Assembly (NCBI RefSeq): GCF_900115665.1
Contig: NZ_FOXH01000014.1
Span: 62,001-126,000, forward strand
Source of the DNA: Pseudarcicella hirudinis
GTDB lineage: Bacteria; Bacteroidota; Bacteroidia; Cytophagales; Spirosomataceae
Direction of reading: 5' to 3'
Length of the DNA: 64,000 nucleotides
Position numbers and translations under genes: made by a program. Every line of letters begins with the position of its first letter. Position 1 is the first letter of the stretch. Below the pieces are notes generated by a model that saw only the letters and a list, made by a program, of their open reading frames with translations, had not been told where the DNA came from and made no database searches. Below are positions 19,273-27,529 of this stretch, piece after piece.

Positions 19273-20628
19273 ATGAAGCGCTATCTGAGAATAATATTGA
19301 TAAAAATAATACTCATTGCAGCCTTGCCTGTCATCGGGTATTCTCAAAAAGGTGAAGCTGATACTGTTCAATTATTAGCCAATTCACTTACTTCTCCCGC
19401 ACGTGTTTCCAAGAACAAGGACAAGCTCAGAATGTCTTTGCTCTCGGAAGAGAAATATGGTTTTCAGCTCATTAATAAAAGGCAGAAACAGACAAGAATT
19501 CCCTTCGAACTTCAATCCAATCTGATTGTAGTACCAGTTAAGATTAATAATTCTGATACCCTTCATTTCATTTTGGATACCGGTGTCAGTTCTATTATTA
19601 TTACTGACCCGAAAGTAGCTACCATGCAGCATATGAAAGCACTGAGAAAGGTACGGATTGCCGGAGCAGGTGAAGGAAAGGATATACAGGCCAGCGTAGT
19701 GCTTAACAATACCCTGCAAATGGGTGATATGATTGGTTTCCGCCAGAATCTTGTGGTACTGGATGATGATGTTTTACAACTTTCCCAGTTCGTAGGCTCT
19801 CAGATTCACGGAATAATCGGATATGATATTTTTAACAGATTTGTGGTAACCATTGATTTCGTAAGCCGGGAAATTGTCCTTCAAAATCCGGAAGATTATG
19901 TTTACAAGCCTAAAAAAGGCATGAAATTTCCTATATCCATTGAGGAAAACAAACCCTATTTCAGTTCCCTTGAACTCGTTGACAGTGACAAAGTTACTCC
20001 GCTAAAAGTGGTTTTAGACACGGGAGCAGGCCATGCTTTGTCTATTGATCTGGCTAAAAGTACCACGCTACATACGCCGGACAAAGTAGTAAAAGCCCAG
20101 TTAGGTCGTGGACTCAGCGGCATAATCAACGGAAGTCTTGGCAGAATACGGAAAACACGTCTTGGTTCTTTGGAAATTCCTAACATTATTGCCTCATTTC
20201 CGGACAGTACCTCTGTAAAAGCAAAAGTTTCCCCTAATTCTTCCCGACAGGGAAATATCGGCTGTGAACTGCTGAGACGTTTTACCGTAACTTTTAACTA
20301 CAGAGATCAGTACATTGTCTTAAAACCGATTCCAAGAAGATTACGGGAGCCATTTGAACACAATATGACCGGAATGGAATTAACCGCAAAAGGTCAAAGT
20401 TTCAGAGAATATTTTATTGAAAGAATTCTGAATAGCTCTCCGGCCGAGGAAGCCGGTTTCAAAGTAGGCGACAATATTATTATGATTAATGGTAGGCCTT
20501 CGAGAGATGTGTCGATCAGTGAAATCTATAAGATGTTTCAGAAAAAAGAAGGAAAGGTTGTTGATTTCGTAATAAAACGAGGCAACGAATATCTCATTAC
20601 CAGCCTTAAATTAAGACGTTTAATTTAA
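19273..20628 (+). CDS. Bilobal retropepsin-like aspartyl protease with C-terminal PDZ domain
   Basis: A 451-residue exported protein with a signal peptide (hydrophobic 7-22, cleavage near GYSQ). It carries two aspartyl-protease lobes: the first active-site motif is LDTGVSS with D102, the second VLDTGAGHALS with D249. Each is followed by the flap-like and psi-loop strands of clan AA (IIGYDIFNRFVVTIDF and IGCELLRRFTVTFNY). A PDZ domain occupies about 370-445, with FIERILNSSPAEEAGFKVGD and the hydrophobic strand RPSRDVSISEI. Having both catalytic aspartates in one chain means it need not dimerise as retroviral enzymes do. Similar periplasmic aspartyl-PDZ proteins occur widely in Bacteroidota; their substrates are unknown. 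The gene is isolated. Confidence 0.88.
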   Translation: MKRYLRIILIKIILIAALPVIGYSQKGEADTVQLLANSLTSPARVSKNKDKLRMSLLSEEKYGFQLINKRQKQTRIPFELQSNLIVVPVKINNSDTLHFILDTGVSSIIITDPKVATMQHMKALRKVRIAGAGEGKDIQASVVLNNTLQMGDMIGFRQNLVVLDDDVLQLSQFVGSQIHGIIGYDIFNRFVVTIDFVSREIVLQNPEDYVYKPKKGMKFPISIEENKPYFSSLELVDSDKVTPLKVVLDTGAGHALSIDLAKSTTLHTPDKVVKAQLGRGLSGIINGSLGRIRKTRLGSLEIPNIIASFPDSTSVKAKVSPNSSRQGNIGCELLRRFTVTFNYRDQYIVLKPIPRRLREPFEHNMTGMELTAKGQSFREYFIERILNSSPAEEAGFKVGDNIIMINGRPSRDVSISEIYKMFQKKEGKVVDFVIKRGNEYLITSLKLRRLI

Positions 20629-20982
20629 TTCATGACTTGTAAAATCTCTACTTGTTTTTAACGTTTCTCATCAGATACCTGTATAATACTGGCCGTTTTT
20701 CCGTCAGCTTATGCAGGTATTTCTGTATTTAAAAGATTCCATGATCTTTAGTTATATGAATTCATTTCATTTCTCCGTTAAGACCTGATGTACGCCTTTC
20801 AATCGAAATACATTTAAAATCTGGTTTATTATATCGAAGAATCCTAACTTTGAGTTTAGGAATTTCAAAACCAACGCTTATTGTGACAACGAAGGCAGAT
20901 TGAAGTCGGTATTTAGGAAATCACTCCTGATTTTCGGCATTTTGAATATCATCTTTGTTAAAACCCTGAAAAATAATACTGA
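20629..20982. promoter_or_regulatory. Intergenic region with possible promoter for the amino-sugar cluster
   Basis: A 354-bp region with no supported gene. TAACTTTG at 20845-20852 matches the TAnnTTTG -7 consensus and lies inside a small inverted repeat (TCCTAA...TTAGGA, 20842-20861). No good -33 element is seen. Transcription from here would give a leader of roughly 125 nt before the first cluster gene. Confidence 0.35.
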
Positions 20983-21396
20983 ATGCAAACCCAGACCAAC
21001 AAACCATATTTAATTGAATTCCCATCAATCGGTGCTTCAGAAATAGGCTATATTTCGGTGTCAGAAGCTCAAAAGAATATTCCATTTGATATTGAGCGGG
21101 TATATTGGACTTATTATACCCCCGAAAGTATTGTCCGCGGAAGGCATGCTCACCACAGAACCGAGCAGGTCCTGGTTTCTGTAATGGGTAGAATTATTGT
21201 AAATCTGGAAGGTCCGGATAGTTCCGAAATCATAACTTTTGTACTTGACCGCCCTAATGTTGGTGTTTATATTCCTGCACACTATTGGCATACCATGCAA
21301 TACTCACATATTGCGGTACAACTCGTTTTAGCCTCAGCGCATTACGATGAAAGCGACTATATTCGTGATTATCAGGAATTTAAATCAATCTCCTAA
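20983..21396 (+). CDS. FdtA/QdtA-family dTDP-sugar 3,4-ketoisomerase (WxcM-like cupin)
   Basis: A 137-residue cupin. The family signature is near residues 36-70: DIERVYWTYYTP, then RGRHAHH with H55 and H57 where FdtA uses its paired catalytic histidines, then the beta-jellyroll strands to VGVYIPAHYWHTMQYS. Known members convert dTDP-4-keto-6-deoxyglucose to the 3-keto isomer, the step before 3-amination. It is the first gene of a tight cluster (11 bp to the next gene) that also has a DegT aminotransferase, two acetyltransferases and a glycosyltransferase. rmlA/rmlB, needed to make the precursor, are not in the window. Which of the gluco or galacto products it makes cannot be told. Confidence 0.88.
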   Translation: MQTQTNKPYLIEFPSIGASEIGYISVSEAQKNIPFDIERVYWTYYTPESIVRGRHAHHRTEQVLVSVMGRIIVNLEGPDSSEIITFVLDRPNVGVYIPAHYWHTMQYSHIAVQLVLASAHYDESDYIRDYQEFKSIS

Positions 21397-21407
21397 AAAA
21401 ACAGCAG

Positions 21408-22343
21408 GTGTTTAATAATTTGATAGCCCCGAGAGAGAAAAGTTTATTTTTCTACTCTCCCTATAATTTCATCCGGGAGGTCGAGTCCTCAAAACAATTG
21501 AAAATTGTTTCTAAAAGGCTTGTTCCTTATTTCGAAAAAAAAGATTCTTATTTTCAGTTTGAAAGTAATGCGGTAGTTTTTCTGTTGAAACATCTGAGCT
21601 GGGACACCCATTTCTTCCATAAAAATATATTTAAACTGGAATTTGTCCTTTTTGAGGAATCAGACTTTAAAACTTTAAGCAAAGCCGTTTCCGCTTTCAG
21701 AAAATTTTTGTTTGCAGAATTAAAAGCTGACAATTGTTTCATAGAAATTCCTTCAGAAGATATTCAGGTAATTCAGGCACTTTCTGCAAATGGCTTCCAT
21801 CTGACAGAAACACGTTTGACTTTCTTCAAAAATGACCTTCATACTTTTGAGAATGAGCGTTTTCTCGTCAGAAAAGCTTTTGATGAAGATATTATTCCTC
21901 TGAGAAATACCGCATCGAAAATGCGGAATAACTTCGACCGCTTTCATGCAGACCCTCTTTTCACACAGGAAATTGCAGATGATTTTCTGGCAAAATATAC
22001 AGAGGAATCTATCAAAGGAACAATGGCGGACCTCGTTCTGGTACCCGATGAACCTGGCATACCAGTGGATGCATTTATGACTTTATCCTATAACAATGCC
22101 GATAGTGAGATTTTAGGGCTGAAAATTCCCAAGATGGTTTTGACAGCCGTTTCTTCTGAAACCTGTAAAGGATGGTATTTTAAATTAATGTCGGAAATGC
22201 TGTATCATGTAAAAGAAATCGGAGCCGATTATTTCTTCACTACCACCCAGTCTACAAACCGGGCAGTATTCAAAGGCTGGAATAAGGTTAATGGCATGGT
22301 CGGAGGAACAACCCATATTTTAAGCTGTTCTTCTCCGGATTAA
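21408..22343 (+). CDS. WecD-like GNAT acetyltransferase, first of two tandem paralogs
   Basis: A 311-residue protein from a GTG start, 11 bp after the ketoisomerase. The N-terminal half (about 65-90) has LSWDTHFFHKNIFKLEFV, the start motif of dTDP-fucosamine acetyltransferase (WecD/RffC) proteins, followed by IEIPSEDIQVIQALSANGF. A GNAT domain follows (about 150-305), with FLVRKAFDEDIIPL, MRNNFDRFHADPLF and AFMTLSYNN. The last strands end WNKVNGMVGGTTHIL, where the usual GNAT reading is closer to WEKLGY. The acetyl-CoA loop is not the canonical RxxGxG/A, and reads SETCKGWYFKLM. It is 40-50% like the next gene by eye. Its expected role is N-acylation of the amino sugar. Confidence 0.75.
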   Translation: MFNNLIAPREKSLFFYSPYNFIREVESSKQLKIVSKRLVPYFEKKDSYFQFESNAVVFLLKHLSWDTHFFHKNIFKLEFVLFEESDFKTLSKAVSAFRKFLFAELKADNCFIEIPSEDIQVIQALSANGFHLTETRLTFFKNDLHTFENERFLVRKAFDEDIIPLRNTASKMRNNFDRFHADPLFTQEIADDFLAKYTEESIKGTMADLVLVPDEPGIPVDAFMTLSYNNADSEILGLKIPKMVLTAVSSETCKGWYFKLMSEMLYHVKEIGADYFFTTTQSTNRAVFKGWNKVNGMVGGTTHILSCSSPD

Positions 22344-22364
22344 CAAACAGTATATTTCTTGTCA

Positions 22365-22402
22365 GAAAATACGTCAAATATAAATCTCGTAAACGTATTT
22401 TC
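22365..22402. repeat. Inverted repeat between the two acetyltransferase genes
   Basis: Perfect 10-bp arms GAAAATACGT (22365-22374) and ACGTATTTTC (22393-22402) around 18 nt. It is in the only sizeable gap (85 bp) in the amino-sugar cluster and could attenuate transcription or mark a duplication junction. There is no U-tract. Confidence 0.4.
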
Positions 22403-22428
22403 ACATTTATCTTCTTTTTATAAACTTA

Positions 22429-23331
22429 ATGTCGGAATTTAGAAAAAGCGTCCTTAGATCCTATTCCCCGTATTCTTTTTACAGGAATATTAAAGACGAA
22501 AAACATATAGAGCTGGCTTTAAAATCACTAAATAACGCTTTTCAGGAAAAAATAAGTCTGGAAGGAGAAGAATTTATATATTATTACAAGAAACTGGATT
22601 GGGATTCTGCTTATTTCGACCGGCCGATTTACAAATTATTCAATGTGCTGTTCGAGCACAACGATTTTGATTTACTGTGCAAATCTGTTGAAAAATTCCT
22701 GAAATCAATTGATTTTGGTCAGGATGCAGTGATTTCAATTGAAATTCCTGCAGAAGACATTTCTTTAATTCAGGCTTTAGGTACAAGCGGGTTCAAATTA
22801 ATAGAATCAAGATTAACCTATTTTAATGATAATCTGAGCAAACATGATTATCGCAGATTTAATGTAAGAAAAGCTGAGAAACAGGATATTCCTGTACTGA
22901 AAGAAGTTGCCAGAACCATGAGAAATGATTTCGACAGATTTCATTCCGATCAGCTTTTTGACCAACGGCTGGCAGACGAATATCTGGCAACTTATATAGA
23001 AAATTCGGTAAATGGCTTTACAGATGTTATTTTTGTACCAAATGAAAATAATGTTCCTGCGGAAGCATTCCTGACAGCGAATTATCTTAAAAACGATTGG
23101 GAATATCTGGGTTTTCCTGTTTCTAAAATGGTATTATCAGCTGTTAACACAACCTGCAAAGGATGGTATGTAAAACTCGTTTCAGAAATGACATTCCACC
23201 TCAGGGAGCAAGGAGTATCCTGTATTTTCATGAATACCCAGTCAACCAATAAAGCAGTGATAAAAACATGGGAATCACTAGGCTATAAATACGGAAATTG
23301 TGTCCATGTTCTTTCTAAAAATCTATCTTAA
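22429..23331 (+). CDS. WecD-like GNAT acetyltransferase, second of two tandem paralogs
   Basis: A 300-residue paralog of the preceding gene with the same domain order: [18 protein letters not shown] at the start motif, [22 protein letters not shown], then the GNAT part with [32 protein letters not shown] and [15 protein letters not shown]. Its C-terminus is intact by GNAT standards ([16 protein letters not shown]), unlike the first copy. It is 5 bp upstream of the aminotransferase gene, so translation may be coupled. The two copies could acetylate different sugars, add different acyl groups, or one may have lost activity. Confidence 0.78.
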   Translation: MSEFRKSVLRSYSPYSFYRNIKDEKHIELALKSLNNAFQEKISLEGEEFIYYYKKLDWDSAYFDRPIYKLFNVLFEHNDFDLLCKSVEKFLKSIDFGQDAVISIEIPAEDISLIQALGTSGFKLIESRLTYFNDNLSKHDYRRFNVRKAEKQDIPVLKEVARTMRNDFDRFHSDQLFDQRLADEYLATYIENSVNGFTDVIFVPNENNVPAEAFLTANYLKNDWEYLGFPVSKMVLSAVNTTCKGWYVKLVSEMTFHLREQGVSCIFMNTQSTNKAVIKTWESLGYKYGNCVHVLSKNLS

Positions 23332-23336
23332 AATTT

Positions 23337-24443
23337 ATGAACATTCCTTTTCTTTCGTTCGATAAAACAAACGATCAGATCAAAACCCTGACACTGGAAG
23401 CTATTGAAAGATGCATAGACAGTAAATGGTATGTGCTTGGAAATGAAGTAAAAGAGTTTGAAAGTCTGTATTCAACTTATAACAAGGTTAAGTTTACCAT
23501 TGGGGTTGCAAATGGATTGGATGCTTTACATTTATCCCTGCTGGCCCTGGAAATAAAAGAAGGTGACGAAGTAATTGTTCCTTCCAATACTTATATCGCT
23601 TCCGTTTTAGCTGTAAGTTATACAGGTGCCACACCGGTTTTTGTAGAACCGGATATCAATACCTATAATATTGATCCCGATAAAATTGAGGAAAAAATAA
23701 CGGCAAAAACCAAAGCTATTTTACCTGTTCACCTGTACGGTCAGGCTTGCGAAATGGGCAAAATCATGGATATTGCTCAAAAACATAATTTATTTGTCAT
23801 TGAGGATAATGCCCAGGCTCATGGTGCTGAATTTGATGGAAAGATTACAGGAAGTTTTGGAAATATTAACGGAACAAGCTTTTATCCTGGTAAGAATCTT
23901 GGTGCTTTAGGAGATGCAGGAGGAATTACCACTGATAATGAGCAGCTTTACACAAAATGCCTGAGTCTTCGTAACTACGGTTCTCATAAAAAATACTATA
24001 ATGAGGTTATCGGCTATAATTCACGACTGGACGAATTGCAGGCAGCGGTGTTAAAAGTAAAACTTCCTTTCATGGCAGAATGGACCAACGAAAGGATACA
24101 GATTGCTGCATGGTATAATGAAGGATTGCAAGGTCTGGCTGAGATTGTCCTTCCTGCAACGGCTCCGAAAGCAAGCCATGTGTATCATCTTTACACCATC
24201 CGAACAGAGAAAAGAGATCTTTTACAACAATATCTGAATCAAAAAGGAATCGGAACACTAATTCATTATCCTGTTCCTCCTCATTTGCAGGAAGCCTACA
24301 AAAACCTCGGTTATGAGGAAGGCGATTTCCCTCTGGCCGAAAAAATCGCTCAGACCACATTGAGTCTTCCTTTATTCATCGGAATGACCCAGTCACAGGT
24401 TGAAGTAGTTTGTCAGGAAATTAAATCATATTTCAATGCCTAA
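23337..24443 (+). CDS. DegT/DnrJ/EryC1/StrS-family sugar aminotransferase
   Basis: A 368-residue PLP enzyme of fold type I. It has [15 protein letters not shown] (57-71), PSNTYIAS (82-89), VHLYGQ (131-136), [15 protein letters not shown] (154-168) and the internal-aldimine lysine K186 in [14 protein letters not shown]-terminal contacts are [26 protein letters not shown] and the IHYPVPPH motif. Such enzymes transfer an amino group from glutamate to a keto-sugar nucleotide; beside an FdtA-like ketoisomerase this most likely makes a 3-amino-3,6-dideoxyhexose (FdtB/QdtB role). It overlaps the glycosyltransferase start by 8 bp, strong evidence of one operon. Confidence 0.92.
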   Translation: MNIPFLSFDKTNDQIKTLTLEAIERCIDSKWYVLGNEVKEFESLYSTYNKVKFTIGVANGLDALHLSLLALEIKEGDEVIVPSNTYIASVLAVSYTGATPVFVEPDINTYNIDPDKIEEKITAKTKAILPVHLYGQACEMGKIMDIAQKHNLFVIEDNAQAHGAEFDGKITGSFGNINGTSFYPGKNLGALGDAGGITTDNEQLYTKCLSLRNYGSHKKYYNEVIGYNSRLDELQAAVLKVKLPFMAEWTNERIQIAAWYNEGLQGLAEIVLPATAPKASHVYHLYTIRTEKRDLLQQYLNQKGIGTLIHYPVPPHLQEAYKNLGYEEGDFPLAEKIAQTTLSLPLFIGMTQSQVEVVCQEIKSYFNA

Positions 24444-25362
24444 ATTATCCATAATCATTCCTTGTTATTATAATGAAGAAAACATCCCTGTTACCTCAGC
24501 GGAGCTTCTGGAAAACGAAAAGCTATTTCCAAAGGATGTTAGTTTCGAATATGTAATGGTTGATGACGGCTCTAAGGACAATACCTGGGAAGAACTGGTC
24601 AAATTCAGAGAGCATAACCCTGACAAAGTCAAGATTATAAAATTAGCCGGAAATGTCGGCTCCTATAATGCCATATTAGCCGGAATGAAATATGCTACCG
24701 GAGATTGTACTGTAATTATTTCAGCAGATCTGCAGGACCCTCCGGAGCTGATGGTTACAATGTATGATTATTGGCAGAAAGGTATCAAATTCGTAGTGGC
24801 CAATCGCCAGGATCGCCAGGAATCATGGTCTCAGAAATTATTTTCCAATACTTATCACAATCTCATCCGCAAATTTGCCCTTAAGACTATTCCTCCCGGA
24901 GGTTTTGACTACGTTTTGTTTGACAGACAACTGAGAGATGAGGTGGTTAAAATTGATGAGAAAAATACCAATACTATTTATTTACTGGCCTGGCTCAATT
25001 ACGACTTCATCAGTATTCCTTATGTTCGTAAAAAACGGGAAATAGGGGTTTCAAGGTGGACATTGAGTAAAAAAATCAAACTGTTTGTAGATTCATTTGT
25101 AGCTTTTTCATTTGCACCAATCAGAGCCATTTCTATTACAGGAGTGATTCTGGGAGCTATTGCCTTCCTATACGGTTTGTTCGTCATTCTGGCAAAAATG
25201 ACGGGAGCAGTACCGATTGAGGGTTGGACATCACTTATGGTAGTATTCCTTTTTGTTTCCTCATTCCAGATGATAGCCCTGGGAATTATCGGAGAATATG
25301 TATGGAGAACACTGGATGCTTCAAGGAAAAGGCCTAATTACGTGGTAGAAAAAGTTTTTTAA
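24436..25362 (+). CDS. Family 2 glycosyltransferase of the DPM1/GtrB type with two C-terminal membrane helices
   Basis: A 308-residue enzyme. The GT-A domain has [17 protein letters not shown], the nucleotide-binding Asp pair VDDGSKDN (D43, D44) and [11 protein letters not shown], the latter diagnostic of polyprenyl-phosphate sugar transferases such as GtrB, ArnC and DPM1. Two membrane segments follow at about 230-255 and 265-290 ([39 protein letters not shown]). The expected product is an undecaprenyl-phosphate-linked sugar used for periplasmic decoration of LPS, lipid A or a capsule. The start ATG overlaps the aminotransferase stop. No membrane GT-C acceptor transferase is in the cluster. 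Confidence 0.9.
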   Translation: MPKLSIIIPCYYNEENIPVTSAELLENEKLFPKDVSFEYVMVDDGSKDNTWEELVKFREHNPDKVKIIKLAGNVGSYNAILAGMKYATGDCTVIISADLQDPPELMVTMYDYWQKGIKFVVANRQDRQESWSQKLFSNTYHNLIRKFALKTIPPGGFDYVLFDRQLRDEVVKIDEKNTNTIYLLAWLNYDFISIPYVRKKREIGVSRWTLSKKIKLFVDSFVAFSFAPIRAISITGVILGAIAFLYGLFVILAKMTGAVPIEGWTSLMVVFLFVSSFQMIALGIIGEYVWRTLDASRKRPNYVVEKVF

Positions 25363-25484
25363 TTACCTTTGTTCTGCATTTTCAGTAGTTTGTCTTTAAG
25401 AAGATCATCTGTAGCAAAATTTTGCAAACATTTGTTTCTGTACTGTTTTGCAAGGAAATACTTCCTGATTCAACTCATAAAGCA

Positions 25485-25519
25485 TTGGCCAGAGACATTA
25501 ACTAATCAATATAATTTTG
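25485..25519 (+). promoter_or_regulatory. Possible tpiA promoter
   Basis: TAATTTTG at 25512-25519 fits the -7 consensus TAnnTTTG; a TTG at 25485-25487 is 24 bp upstream, slightly longer than usual. It would start transcription almost at the tpiA ATG (25529), leaving a very short or absent leader. Confidence 0.35.
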
Positions 25520-25528
25520 ACATATAAA

Positions 25529-26290
25529 ATGAGAAAAAAAATCGTTGCCGGAAACTGGAAAATGAACAAAACAATTGAAGAAGCTTTAGCATTGGTTTCT
25601 GAAGTTGCAAACATGGTTAAGGATGAAGTATCAACTGACGTTCAGGTAGTTGTCGCTCCTCCGGCATTATATTTAAGTACTTTGCAAAAATATACTGAAG
25701 CTGTTCCGAATCTGGGCGTATCTGCACAAAACTGCCACCAAAAGGCATCTGGTGCATATACCGGAGAAGTATCTGCTGCAATGTTAAAATCAATTGCTGT
25801 TGAGTACGTAATTTTAGGACACAGTGAGCGTCGTCAGTATTTTGGAGAAACCAATGAGCAATTGGCTGAAAAAGTAAACATCGCTTTAGAAAACGGTTTA
25901 ACTCCTATTTTCTGTTGCGGAGAGTCATTGGAACAACGTAACGGCGGCAATTTCCTTGAATTTGTATCTTCTCAACTTACAGAAAGCCTTTTCCACCTTA
26001 GCCCGGAAGATTTCGCAAAGGTTGTAATTGCATACGAGCCAATCTGGGCAATCGGTACCGGTCTGACAGCATCGTCTGAGCAGGCTCAGGAAATGCACGC
26101 ACATTTACGCAAGCATCTTGCTGCTAAATATGGACAGGAGGCCGCTGATAATACTTCTATTCTCTATGGCGGAAGCTGTAATGAAAAGAATGCTCCTGAA
26201 TTATTCGCTTGTCCTGATGTAGACGGCGGGTTAATTGGTGGCGCTTCTCTTAAATCAAGAGAATTCGTTAACATCGCAAAATCATTCTAG
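25529..26290 (+). CDS. tpiA: Triosephosphate isomerase
   Basis: A 253-residue TIM barrel that interconverts dihydroxyacetone phosphate and glyceraldehyde 3-phosphate in glycolysis. All catalytic residues are present: GNWKMN with N9 and K11, H98 in GHSERR, and E170 in YEPIWAIGTG; the phosphate loop includes YGGSC. ATG 25529 starts the canonical MRKKIVAGNWKMN; an in-frame TTG at 25517 lies inside the likely promoter and is rejected. A strong terminator follows 23 bp after the stop. It is separated from the amino-sugar cluster by 166 bp. Confidence 0.98.
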   Translation: MRKKIVAGNWKMNKTIEEALALVSEVANMVKDEVSTDVQVVVAPPALYLSTLQKYTEAVPNLGVSAQNCHQKASGAYTGEVSAAMLKSIAVEYVILGHSERRQYFGETNEQLAEKVNIALENGLTPIFCCGESLEQRNGGNFLEFVSSQLTESLFHLSPEDFAKVVIAYEPIWAIGTGLTASSEQAQEMHAHLRKHLAAKYGQEAADNTSILYGGSCNEKNAPELFACPDVDGGLIGGASLKSREFVNIAKSF

Positions 26291-26719
26291 TCGTATCCGG
26301 CTATTTTAATACAAAGCTCATAGTATTTGAACTATGAGCTTTTTTATTTGACATATATCAAGAATTATCAAAAAGTATTGAAATCAGGAATTGTTTTCAA
26401 AAAAATGAAATATTTTTGACCGGGAATTTATAAGATTCCTGATGAAATACATTTCACTATTTCAGATGAACAAAGAATAATATAATACTTTTTTAACCGA
26501 AAAGTATTGGAAAGATAAAATAATATTATTAAAATTGTGTGAAAATAACACGTTTTTAGGTTAAGATACTAGCTTATATTTAATAAACGTAGTTGTTTTT
26601 CATAGGAAATAATTGATTGTATGGGGAATCAGTGATTCCCCAATACCTTGATTTTATACGAGTATATTTAAATAAATTCTTACTTTTGTATCAACACATG
26701 CAAAAAACGTAGAATATTG
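26291..26719 (+). promoter_or_regulatory. araR upstream region with a 21-bp palindrome and -7 box
   Basis: After the tpiA terminator, this region holds a perfect inverted repeat at 26622-26642 (TGGGGAATC, 3-nt centre, GATTCCCCA), which stands out by its GC content, and TACTTTTG at 26681-26688, a good -7 box 32 bp before the ATG. The palindrome would lie about 50-70 bp upstream of the transcription start, a position fitting an operator or activator site. It has no U-tract, so it is not a terminator. Confidence 0.5.
26313..26346 (+). terminator. Rho-independent terminator of tpiA
   Basis: A perfect 12-bp stem (26313-26324 with 26331-26342), 6-nt loop, ending in a six-T run. It lies 23 bp after the tpiA stop codon. 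Confidence 0.92.
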
Positions 26720-27424
26720 ATGCTCATAAAGTACGATCACCCGACGCGAATACTTCTGGCTCTTGACTGTATTATTTTTGGATTTGATGGAGAAGAACTT
26801 AAGTTACTCCTCGTAAAAAGGAACATTGAACCGGAAATAGGTAAATGGTCACTGATGGGTGGTTTTTTAAATGAAGGAGAAGACCTTGAAGTGGCGGCCG
26901 AAAGGATTTTATACGAAAGAACCGGACTGAAAGAGATCTACTTTGAAGAACTTCAGACCTTTGGCAAAGTAAACCGTGATCCGGTGGAGCGTACCGTTTC
27001 AGTATGTTTATTCTCACTTATCAATATTCATGCACATAATCCGGATGCTGCCAAAGCACAAAATGCATATTGGATTAATCTGAAAAACAGACCGAATTTA
27101 ATTTTTGACCATAATGAAATGGTTAATCTGGCAATAGAAAGATTAAGATATAAAGCAGCCTTACACCCTATCGGATTCGAATTATTGCCTGAAAAATTCA
27201 CCATACCTCAACTTCAAAAACTTTACGAGGCCATTTATGATATGCCTCTCGACAGAAGGAATTTCAGTCGTAAAATTCTTTCAACAGGATTATTAATTGA
27301 TACCGGAGAGAAAAACGAAAACTCTATTACCAAAAAGGCTATTCTGTATCGACTTGATCAGGAAAAGTACCAAAAGCATTTTAACGCTTTCCTCAACTTC
27401 ATGCCTGACGTTTCTTTAAGCTAA
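26720..27424 (+). CDS. araR: Nudix-fold L-arabinose regulator (AraR/NrtR type)
   Basis: A 234-residue protein starting at the ATG 26720 (a TTG just before it is not needed). An N-terminal Nudix domain is followed by a winged helix (about 155-225: FTIPQLQKLYEAIY, RNFSRKI, GEKNENSITKKAILY). The Nudix box keeps G48, E54, R62, E66 and G69 but has Ile63 and Arg67 where hydrolases have glutamates of REUxEExGU, so hydrolysis is probably lost. This layout matches the Nudix-HTH arabinose repressors known from Bacteroides. It precedes araB by 105 bp, and very probably senses arabinose or a catabolite and controls the ara genes. A palindrome lies upstream. Confidence 0.88.
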   Translation: MLIKYDHPTRILLALDCIIFGFDGEELKLLLVKRNIEPEIGKWSLMGGFLNEGEDLEVAAERILYERTGLKEIYFEELQTFGKVNRDPVERTVSVCLFSLINIHAHNPDAAKAQNAYWINLKNRPNLIFDHNEMVNLAIERLRYKAALHPIGFELLPEKFTIPQLQKLYEAIYDMPLDRRNFSRKILSTGLLIDTGEKNENSITKKAILYRLDQEKYQKHFNAFLNFMPDVSLS

Positions 27425-27529
27425 AATTATGATTTTTAAGTAAAGATTTAGTATAAGTATTTCTTTTTAAAATAAAATGTGTCATATTAACGCAAATGTT
27501 TTTTTTATAACAATCGATTATCAAAAACT

